From NCBI GenBank assembly GCA_024399955.1, contig JAKSNH010000004.1, positions 62,001-126,000 of the forward strand: DNA of 64,000 nt, given 5' to 3'. The notes under the pieces are model-generated. The model made no database searches, was not told the DNA's origin, and worked only from the letters and a program-made list of their open reading frames with translations. The first letter of the stretch is position 1. Every line of letters starts with the position of its first letter. Source of the stretch: Paludibacteraceae bacterium (lineage in GTDB: Bacteria > Bacteroidota > Bacteroidia > Bacteroidales > Paludibacteraceae). The position numbers and the translations under genes were made by a program. Below, piece after piece: positions 57,328 to 64,000 of this stretch.

Positions 57328-58512
57328 ATGCTGGAGAGTTTTTATAAAACACACGATTATTTGGTGGAACATGTAGATGTGCCTATTCGTCGTCAATTGA
57401 TGGACGAAATCAATTGGAAAGATCGTTTGATTGCCATCAAAGGCGGTCGCGGTGTCGGTAAAACCGATTTTCTGTTGTCCTATGCTAAACAGCAATTGGC
57501 ATTGGAGCCTGATAAACGCCGTACCATCTTGTATGTCAACTTTAATAACTTCTTCTTTACCCAGCACTCGCTCTATGAGTTTGCCGGGGAGTTTGCTAAG
57601 GCCGGAGGACAGACTCTGCTCATTGATCAAGTCTTCAAGTACCCCAATTGGTCTAAGGAACTGCGCGACTGCTATTTCCATTACACCAACCTGCGCATCG
57701 TCTTCTCGGCTTCGCCCGTTATGCGTCTTATCGAAGGCAATTCGGACATTGGACATATCGTTAAAATGTACAACCTGCGCGGCTATAGTTTCCGTGAATA
57801 CCTCAATATCCAAACGGGATGCCGCTTGCGTTCCTATACATTGGACGAGATACTGAGAAACCACGAAGAGATAGCATCTCGTATATGTGCCCACGTTAAG
57901 CCGTTGCATTTCTTCCAGGATTATTTGAAGCATGGCTATTATCCTTATTCGCTCACGCATTGGGACTATTCGGAACAACTGCTTCACCTGATGAATATGA
58001 TGTTAGAGGTGGATATCCTTCTTATCAATAAACCCGAAGTGGCGTACCTCAATCGCATTAAGAAACTCCTATATATGTTGATGGGGGATGTGCCATGTGG
58101 GCTCAATATCAGTAAACTGGCCTCGGCGACTAATACGTCTCGCTCCACGATTATCAACTACATCAAGTACCTCAAGGATGCCCGCTTGCTCAACCTCCTC
58201 TATGTAGATGGAAAGCAATATCCTATGAAGCCGGCTCGCATCTATATGCAGAACCCCAACTTGTGCTATATGTTGCCAACCCAACAGCCTACTGAACAAG
58301 CGGTGGCAGAGACGTTCTTCTATAGCGCTCTGCATGGCGCACATAAACTCAATGCGTGCGAGACAGCCGCCTTTGAAGTGGACCAAAAAGTGCGCTTTGA
58401 TGTGCTGAAAACATCGCCACGTACTCCAGGCTTCCGCTATGCCGCTATCGCTGACCTCGAAATAGGTAAGGGCAAACAAATACCCCTCTGGCTACTGGGC
58501 TTCCTCTATTAG
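57328..58512 (+). CDS. AAA ATPase/DUF4143 protein with Walker-B Gln
   Basis: 394 residues, paralogue of the protein at 47724 with the same layout: Walker A GGRGVGKTDF (39-48), sensor-like IVFSASPVM, winged helix (ISKLASATNTSRSTIINYIK) and DUF4143 end (FEVDQKVRFDVLK; shared final GKQIPLWLLGFLY). The Walker B reads LLIDQVFKYP, with Gln101 (codon CAA at 57628-57630) where the family and its paralogue have Glu (LDEVHKYP). In AAA proteins that Glu activates water for ATP hydrolysis, so this protein may bind but not turn over ATP. The rest of the frame is intact and promoted, which argues against simple decay. An 8-bp array begins in its stop codon. Confidence 0.85.
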   Translation: MLESFYKTHDYLVEHVDVPIRRQLMDEINWKDRLIAIKGGRGVGKTDFLLSYAKQQLALEPDKRRTILYVNFNNFFFTQHSLYEFAGEFAKAGGQTLLIDQVFKYPNWSKELRDCYFHYTNLRIVFSASPVMRLIEGNSDIGHIVKMYNLRGYSFREYLNIQTGCRLRSYTLDEILRNHEEIASRICAHVKPLHFFQDYLKHGYYPYSLTHWDYSEQLLHLMNMMLEVDILLINKPEVAYLNRIKKLLYMLMGDVPCGLNISKLASATNTSRSTIINYIKYLKDARLLNLLYVDGKQYPMKPARIYMQNPNLCYMLPTQQPTEQAVAETFFYSALHGAHKLNACETAAFEVDQKVRFDVLKTSPRTPGFRYAAIADLEIGKGKQIPLWLLGFLY

Positions 58513-58549
58513 TAATCTAGTAAACTAGAAATCTAGCCCCATAGAAACT
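58510..58549. repeat. 8-bp tandem array between the AAA gene and nifJ
   Basis: Five octamers start with TAG: TAGTAATC, TAGTAAAC, TAGAAATC, TAGCCCCA and TAGAAACT. The first TAG is the stop codon of the AAA gene. The rest of the 70-bp gap is AT-rich, with no promoter or terminator seen. Confidence 0.75.
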
Positions 58550-58581
58550 GAAAATTAACTCTAAAAAATAACTACACAACA

Positions 58582-61500
58582 ATGAAAGAAAAGAAATTTA
58601 TGACTTGTGATGGTAATGCCGCTGCTGCGCACATTGCGTACATGTTTACCGAAGTAGCTGCTATCTATCCTATCACGCCGTCATCACCTATGGCAGAGAA
58701 CGTAGATGAATGGGCCGCTGTTGGTCGCAAGAACATGTTTGGCGAAACCGTTACGGTGCAGGAAATGCAGAGTGAAGGCGGTGCTGCCGGCGCAGTTCAT
58801 GGTTCGTTGAATGCTGGTGCACTCACCACTACTTTTACTGCTTCTCAGGGACTCTTACTCATGATCCCTAATATGTACAAGATTGCCGGAGAACTGATTC
58901 CGACTGTCTTCCATGTTTCTGCTCGTACGTTGGCTAGTCACGTACTGTGTATCTTCGGTGACCACCAAGATGTAATGGCTTGCCGCCAAACCGGTTTTGC
59001 TATGTTGGCCGAGGGTAGTGTACAAGAGGTAATGGACCTGTCCGGCGTAGCGCACTTAGCTACTATCAAGAGCCGTGTTCCGTTCCTGAACTTCTTTGAC
59101 GGCTTCCGCACCAGCCACGAGTACCAGAAGATTGAGGTGATGGATATGGAAGACCTTCGTCCGTTGGTTGATATGGAGGCGTTGGCAGACTTCCGTAAAC
59201 GTGCTTTGTCTCCAATGCGTCCCGTGATGCGTGGTATGGCAGAGAACCCTGATGTCTTCTTTACCCACCGCGAAAGTTGCAATACCTATTACAATAACGT
59301 AGCAGATATTGTTAGCGACTATATGGACAAGATCAGTGCCATCACCGGCCGTACCTATCGTCCCTTCACCTACTATGGCGCACCTGATGCTGAAAACATC
59401 ATCATCGCTATGGGTAGCGCAACTGAGTGTATTCGCGAAGTAATTGACTATGAGGCTGCTAAGGGCAATAAATTAGGCATGATTAACGTTCACCTTTATC
59501 GTCCCTTCTCACTCAAGTACCTCAAGGAGGCTCTGCCTGCATCCGTTAAGCGTATTTGTGTGTTAGACCGCACCAAAGAGCCCGGAGCGAATGGCGAACC
59601 GCTCTATTTGGATGTAAAAGATGCTTTGGACGAACTTGGCATGAAGGATATCGTCGTGGTTGGTGGTCGATATGGATTAGGAAGCAACGATACAACACCT
59701 GCTCAGATATTAGCCGTGTATGCTAACTTGGCAATGAACGAACCTAAGAACCACTTCACCGTAGGTATCAACGACGATGTAACCTTTACTTCTCTGCCTG
59801 TAGGCGAAGAAATCGCTATGGGTGGTAAGGGTATGTTCCAAGCTAAGTTCTACGGATTAGGTGCTGACGGTACGGTAGGTGCCAATAAGAACAGCGTCAA
59901 GATAATTGGTGACACCACCGATAAATACTGTCAGGCTTACTTCTCATACGATAGTAAGAAATCCGGCGGATTCACTTGCTCGCACTTGCGTTTTGGCGAT
60001 GAACCCATCCATTCTACTTATCTCGTTACTACACCTAACTTTGTGGCTTGCCACGTGCAGGCTTATCTGCAAATGTACGATGTAACGCGCGGATTGCAAA
60101 AAGGTGGTACGTTCCTGCTCAATACCGTTTGGAATGCAGAGGAACTCAAGGAGAACCTTCCTAATAAAGTGAAGAAATACTTCGCAGACAATGCCATCAA
60201 GGTATATTTCATCAACGCCACTAAGATTGCTCAGGAAATAGGCCTGGGTAACCGCACCAATACCATCCTTCAATCTGCTTTCTTCCGTATCACCGGTGTT
60301 ATCCCGGTAGAGAAAGCCGTGGAAGAGATGAAGCACTTTATCGTGAAGAGTTATGGTAAGAAAGGCGAGGATGTAGTCAATAAGAACTACGCTGCCGTAG
60401 ATCGTGGTGATGAGTACCAACTGCTGGATGTTGATCCGGCTTGGAGTCAACTCGGACCCGATGCTGCTCCTGATTACGGAGACGAACCTGAATTCGTTAC
60501 TAAACTGGTGCGTCCTATTAATGCTCAAGATGGTGACTTACTGCCGGTAAGTGCCTTCAAGGGTATCGAAGATGGTACATGGCCTGCCGGCACCGCTAAG
60601 TACGAGAAACGTGGCGTCAGTGCCTTTGTTCCTGTATGGACCGCAGATAACTGTATCGAATGTAATAAGTGTGCATACGTTTGTCCTCACGCTTGTATCC
60701 ATCCGTTCGTTATGGACGATGAGGAGGTGAAGGGTATCAATGGTGCTACTCGTGAAATGAAAGCTCCTACTGCGCTCAAAGGTATGCATTTCCGCATCCA
60801 AGTGGGCGTTATGGACTGCTTAGGTTGTGGTAACTGTGTAGATGTATGTCCGGGTAATCCTAAGACCGGCAAGGCTCTGCAGATGGTGGATCTTGAGACT
60901 CAACGCGCTGAGGCTGCTAACTGGGAGTATTGCGAGAAGAACGTTAAGAGTAAACAAGACCTCATTGATATCCAATCCAATGTCAAGAACTCGCAGTTCG
61001 CTACGCCGCTCTTTGAGTTCTCCGGCGCTTGCTCCGGTTGCGGTGAAACACCATACCTCAAACTCATCAGCCAACTATTTGGTGACCGCGAGATAGCTGC
61101 TAATGCTACCGGCTGTACTTCTATCTACTCCGGTTCGGTTCCTTCTACGCCTTATACAACCAATGACAAGGGTCATGGACCGGCTTGGTCGAACTCCCTG
61201 TTCGAGGACTTCTGCGAGTATGGTTTAGGTATGCAGATTGCCCATCGCAAGATTAAAGAGCGTCTGACCGCCTTAATGACCAAGGGATTGGAATGCCCCA
61301 CTTGCTCCGATGAACTCAAGGCTATGTTCAAACAATGGCTCGAGAATAAGAACGATGGTGAAGTAACCAAGAAACTATACGAACCCATGGTGGCTGCCAT
61401 GGAGGCTTGCGGTTGCGATACATGCAAAGAGATTCTGACTTACAAAGACCATATCGTTAAACGTAGTCAATGGATCATCGGTGGTGATGGTGCTTCCTAC

Positions 61501-62118
61501 GATATCGGTTACGGAGGATTAGACCATGTTATTGCTAGTGGCGAAGATGTGAATATCCTTGTGCTGGATACTGAGGTTTATTCCAACACCGGCGGACAGG
61601 CTTCTAAATCCACTCCTCTGGGTGCTATCGCTAAGTTTGCAGCCATGGGTAAACGCGTCCGTAAGAAAGACTTAGGCATGATTGCTACTACCTACGGATA
61701 TGTTTATGTGGCACAGATTGCTATGGGTGCTGACCAAGCTCAAACGCTCAAGGCCATCCGTGAAGCAGAGGCTTATCCCGGACCATCTCTCATCATTGCT
61801 TACGCTCCGTGTATCAACCACGGTCTGAAAGCCGGTATGGGTAAGTCTCAAGCCGAGGAAGAGAAAGCCGTTGCTTGCGGTTACTGGCACTTGTGGAGAT
61901 ATAATCCTCAACTTGAGGCTGAAGGCAAGAATCCGTTCACGCTGGATAGTAAGGAACCGGATTGGAGTAAGTTCGAAGAGTACCTCAAAGGTGAGGTGCG
62001 TTTCGCTTCCGTCATGAAACAGTTCCCCAACGAGGCTGCTGAACTCTTTGCTGCGGCTCAAGAGAACGCGCAATGGCGTTATAAGTCCTACTTGCGCATG
62101 TTAGGAACCCAGTGGTAA
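58582..62118 (+). CDS. nifJ: Pyruvate:ferredoxin (flavodoxin) oxidoreductase
   Basis: 1178 residues, single-chain PFOR of normal length. Domain I begins MTCDGNAAAAHIAYMFTEVA with the pyruvate-binding YPITPSSPMAE. The ferredoxin-like insertion carries CIECNKCAYVCPHACIHP and CLGCGNCVDVCPG. Proximal-cluster Cys are in GACSGCGETPY. Thiamine pyrophosphate is bound in the C-terminal domain (IIGGDGASYDIGYGGLDH and VLDTEVYSNTGGQASKST). It oxidises pyruvate with CoA to acetyl-CoA and CO2, reducing ferredoxin. Together with Rnf it makes the energy-conserving branch of an anaerobe. Confidence 0.97.
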   Translation: MKEKKFMTCDGNAAAAHIAYMFTEVAAIYPITPSSPMAENVDEWAAVGRKNMFGETVTVQEMQSEGGAAGAVHGSLNAGALTTTFTASQGLLLMIPNMYKIAGELIPTVFHVSARTLASHVLCIFGDHQDVMACRQTGFAMLAEGSVQEVMDLSGVAHLATIKSRVPFLNFFDGFRTSHEYQKIEVMDMEDLRPLVDMEALADFRKRALSPMRPVMRGMAENPDVFFTHRESCNTYYNNVADIVSDYMDKISAITGRTYRPFTYYGAPDAENIIIAMGSATECIREVIDYEAAKGNKLGMINVHLYRPFSLKYLKEALPASVKRICVLDRTKEPGANGEPLYLDVKDALDELGMKDIVVVGGRYGLGSNDTTPAQILAVYANLAMNEPKNHFTVGINDDVTFTSLPVGEEIAMGGKGMFQAKFYGLGADGTVGANKNSVKIIGDTTDKYCQAYFSYDSKKSGGFTCSHLRFGDEPIHSTYLVTTPNFVACHVQAYLQMYDVTRGLQKGGTFLLNTVWNAEELKENLPNKVKKYFADNAIKVYFINATKIAQEIGLGNRTNTILQSAFFRITGVIPVEKAVEEMKHFIVKSYGKKGEDVVNKNYAAVDRGDEYQLLDVDPAWSQLGPDAAPDYGDEPEFVTKLVRPINAQDGDLLPVSAFKGIEDGTWPAGTAKYEKRGVSAFVPVWTADNCIECNKCAYVCPHACIHPFVMDDEEVKGINGATREMKAPTALKGMHFRIQVGVMDCLGCGNCVDVCPGNPKTGKALQMVDLETQRAEAANWEYCEKNVKSKQDLIDIQSNVKNSQFATPLFEFSGACSGCGETPYLKLISQLFGDREIAANATGCTSIYSGSVPSTPYTTNDKGHGPAWSNSLFEDFCEYGLGMQIAHRKIKERLTALMTKGLECPTCSDELKAMFKQWLENKNDGEVTKKLYEPMVAAMEACGCDTCKEILTYKDHIVKRSQWIIGGDGASYDIGYGGLDHVIASGEDVNILVLDTEVYSNTGGQASKSTPLGAIAKFAAMGKRVRKKDLGMIATTYGYVYVAQIAMGADQAQTLKAIREAEAYPGPSLIIAYAPCINHGLKAGMGKSQAEEEKAVACGYWHLWRYNPQLEAEGKNPFTLDSKEPDWSKFEEYLKGEVRFASVMKQFPNEAAELFAAAQENAQWRYKSYLRMLGTQW

Positions 62119-62142
62119 TCGTCTAATTAAATACGCAGAACG

Positions 62143-63678
62143 ATGAAACGCCTTCCTTCCATCTCTGTTGCCGTCTTTGCGCTCATATTGAGCGTAATGA
62201 ACGCCGTGTTGTATAACATCCCCTTCCTTAGTTTCATTGCGGAACATTCCGAAGGGACGGGGTGGCAGGTGGGATTGCTGATAACGATGGTAGTGATTGT
62301 GCTTCTGGCACTTCACTACATCGTTTTTTCGCTGCTGCTCCATCTATTGCGATATGTGGGTAGGGTACTGATTGCTATTTTCTTCTTCCTTAGCGGCACC
62401 TGCGTGTACTTCATCTCCGTCTATCATAACTTGATGGACGAATCGATGATGGTTAATGTGTTCAATACGCGTTATTCCGAGGCTTCCGGCTTCTTCAGCC
62501 CGGGACTCTTCATCGCGGTGGCTTTATTAGGTCTCTTGCCGGCTATCTATGTGCTGGTGCAGAAGACCCATCCGGTAGATAAACGCTCATGGAAGACCTT
62601 CGGTTGGTCCGGCGGCGGAGCCTTGCTCTTGTCCGCAGTATTGGCGGTGGTTAATCTCAATCAGATTCTATGGATAGGTAAGTACGACACCGAATTAGGC
62701 GGCTTGGTGATGCCCTGGTCGTATATCGTTAATACGGGTTTGCATTTTGCCCATCAGTCTCAGGCTCAGGCTAAGGAGATACCGTTGCCTGATGCCACTA
62801 TCGCCAATGAGGATAAGGCTGCTGTCGTGCTCGTCATCGGTGAATCGGCTCGCAAGGCTAATTTCCAACTCTATGGCTATAACCGTCCTACCAATCCTCG
62901 TCTAAGTCAACTCAATGACTTGCACGTCTTGGATGCCCATTCATGCGCCACATATACGGTGGCGGGAGTCAAGGCTATACTGGAACATCAGCCTACAGGC
63001 GACCTATACGAGATTCTGCCTAATTATCTGTTCCGCACCGGCATGGATGTGTCTTGGCGCACTCGTAACTGGGGTGAACCGCCTGTGCATATCAATGAGT
63101 ATTTGACGATAGATAGTTTATTGGCTCGCTATGATTATCAGGGCGAAGTGTTTGATGATTTGCTCTTTATTGGTCTTCGTGAACGAATAGAGTCGTCTAA
63201 CAAGAATAAAGTGCTTATTATTCTGCATACCTCTACGTCCCATGGACCGGATTATCAGCGGCAGTATCCTGAGCCATATAGCGTCTTTATGCCTGTTTGC
63301 AGCAGTGTGGAGAATGCGCAGAACGAACCCGATAGGTTGCTCAATGCTTACGATAATACGATTGTTTATACGGATGCTTTATTGGCCGATTTGATTGATT
63401 CATTACGCACCCTTACCGACTGGAAATGTGCGATGTTCTATGTCTCTGATCATGGTGAGTCGTTAGGCGAAAACGGATTGTTCATGCATGGTGTACCTAT
63501 GAAGATGGCCCCTAAGGAGCAGTACGAGATTCCGTTCCTGGTATGGACGAACGACTCGTCGCGTACTATCCTTCCTCCGGACCATATCATCGACCAGCAC
63601 TACGTCTTCCATTCGGTCTTGGATTGGCTCTCCATCGAAAGCCCAATCTATAACCCTGAATATAATCTCTTTAAATAA
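62143..63678 (+). CDS. EptA-like lipid A phosphoethanolamine transferase
   Basis: 511 residues. Five N-terminal helices (from SISVAVFALILSVMNAVLYN to GGALLLSAVLAVVNLN) precede a periplasmic alkaline-phosphatase-like domain: VLVIGESARKANFQLYGYNR (Glu234), the nucleophile region HSCATYTVAGVKAI (Thr270), ILHTSTSHGPDYQRQYP and FYVSDHGESLGENGLFMHG (Asp-His). It transfers phosphoethanolamine from phosphatidylethanolamine to lipid A phosphates, which lowers binding of cationic peptides such as polymyxin. It follows nifJ by 24 bp. The precise acceptor in this organism is not known. Confidence 0.9.
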   Translation: MKRLPSISVAVFALILSVMNAVLYNIPFLSFIAEHSEGTGWQVGLLITMVVIVLLALHYIVFSLLLHLLRYVGRVLIAIFFFLSGTCVYFISVYHNLMDESMMVNVFNTRYSEASGFFSPGLFIAVALLGLLPAIYVLVQKTHPVDKRSWKTFGWSGGGALLLSAVLAVVNLNQILWIGKYDTELGGLVMPWSYIVNTGLHFAHQSQAQAKEIPLPDATIANEDKAAVVLVIGESARKANFQLYGYNRPTNPRLSQLNDLHVLDAHSCATYTVAGVKAILEHQPTGDLYEILPNYLFRTGMDVSWRTRNWGEPPVHINEYLTIDSLLARYDYQGEVFDDLLFIGLRERIESSNKNKVLIILHTSTSHGPDYQRQYPEPYSVFMPVCSSVENAQNEPDRLLNAYDNTIVYTDALLADLIDSLRTLTDWKCAMFYVSDHGESLGENGLFMHGVPMKMAPKEQYEIPFLVWTNDSSRTILPPDHIIDQHYVFHSVLDWLSIESPIYNPEYNLFK

Positions 63679-63686
63679 TTAGATAC

Positions 63687-63733
63687 TTGGCTAATTGGCT
63701 ACTTGGCTAATTGGTTAATTGTTAATTGGCTAA
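63687..63733. repeat. 8-bp tandem array before rnhB
   Basis: Six units of TTGGCTAA type (TTGGCTAA, TTGGCTAC, TTGGTTAA; one unit has lost a base). It is the reverse complement of the array type at 1570-1597. It fills the gap between the transferase stop and the rnhB start, and takes the place of a normal ribosome-binding region. Confidence 0.85.
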
Positions 63734-63738
63734 TTGCT

Positions 63739-64000
63739 ATGCTTCTCCCATTCTGTATCCCTAACGTCCTCGAAGCCGGTTGTGATGAAGCCGGTCGCGG
63801 ACCTTTGGCGGGCAGTGTATTTGCGGCGGCGGTTGTCTTGCCGCAGGATTTTCGCAATGAGATGCTCAATGACAGCAAGCAACTCACGGAGAAGCAGCGT
63901 GAGCAACTGCGCCCTATCATCGAGCAGGAAGCCCTGGCTTGGGCTGTAGCGGAAGTGACGGCGGCGGAGATAGACCAAATCAATATCCTCAATGCCAGTC
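63739..64000 (+). CDS. rnhB: Ribonuclease HII, 5' part
   Basis: The frame opens at the ATG at 63739 and is cut by the window end after 87 codons. The N-terminus has the type 2 RNase H signature [20 protein letters not shown], where Asp-Glu-Ala-Gly-Arg-Gly is catalytic, and the next conserved [19 protein letters not shown]. The enzyme removes ribonucleotides from DNA and RNA from hybrids. The start codon lies 5 bp after the 8-bp array. Confidence 0.93.
   Translation, partial: MLLPFCIPNVLEAGCDEAGRGPLAGSVFAAAVVLPQDFRNEMLNDSKQLTEKQREQLRPIIEQEALAWAVAEVTAAEIDQINILNAS

Noticed and set aside
59944..60528. Open minus-strand frame of 194 codons opposite nifJ
   Set aside because: Lies wholly within the conserved nifJ frame; codon-bias shadow.
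1..64000. tRNA or rRNA genes and insertion sequences
   Set aside because: No cloverleaf with a T-loop consensus, no rRNA-like stretch and no transposase motif was seen in any gap.

Overview
This window comes from a strictly anaerobic member of the Bacteroidota, most likely an uncultured gut or rumen Bacteroidales. Four things point there. The promoters fit the Bacteroidota pattern: TTTG or CTTG, a 20-bp spacer, then TAnnTTTG (eleven examples). There is a SusC/SusD polysaccharide utilisation locus. The energy genes are NifJ, a ferredoxin and an Rnf complex. Gene orders such as ftsK-lolA-trxB and rnfBCDGEA are typical of the group. I saw no rRNA, tRNA, CRISPR array or intact insertion sequence.

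Layout. 1-1407: the end of a membrane protein and a DHH-family (NrnA-like) phosphoesterase carrying in-frame repeat insertions. 1408-8364: an accessory strip of live and broken genes. It holds an AAA/DUF4143 remnant, a frameshifted YopX/A1S_2505-like gene, a PD-(D/E)xK-like protein, an intact DUF1016 nuclease, an Abi-like gene with an amber stop, a CPBP protease and RhuM debris. 8365-19019 (minus): one long run with the Rnf complex (rseC-like, rnfB, C, D, G, E, A) followed by a TolC/HlyD/two-permease exporter without an ATPase gene. 19159-24441 (plus): ftsK, lolA-like, trxB and an orphan sensor kinase whose 3' end overlaps ispE. 24328-38406 (minus): a ten-gene run, recQ, rimO, an HU-TM-LysM protein, uvrA, an ABC-F ATPase, a polysaccharide deacetylase, two glycosyltransferases, a UPF0597 cysteine desulfidase and ispE.

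38604-56809 (plus): a beta-1,4-galactan locus. It comprises an MFS sugar porter, a lipoprotein, SusC, SusD, a SusE/F-like secreted protein, a galactose permease, galK, galM, a GH53 endo-galactanase and a GH2 beta-galactosidase, and it runs by stop/start overlaps into ftsB/divIC and ruvC. 56819-63678: a small 2[4Fe-4S] ferredoxin with a structured leader, an AAA/DUF4143 ATPase with a Walker-B Glu-to-Gln change, nifJ and an EptA-like phosphoethanolamine transferase. The window ends inside rnhB. Physiologically, galactan is cut outside the cell, galactose enters and is phosphorylated, pyruvate is oxidised by NifJ to reduced ferredoxin, and Rnf turns that ferredoxin into an ion gradient.

The most unusual signal is a system of degenerate short-period repeats. 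Arrays with an 11-bp period lie in at least five intergenic regions. Seven-bp arrays lie inside several coding genes and one gene junction, and 8-bp arrays lie at gene edges. A 33-bp (3 x 11) hairpin-rich unit sits at three rnf junctions and between ispE and the UPF0597 gene, where it encodes protein C-termini. No feature class I know explains them.
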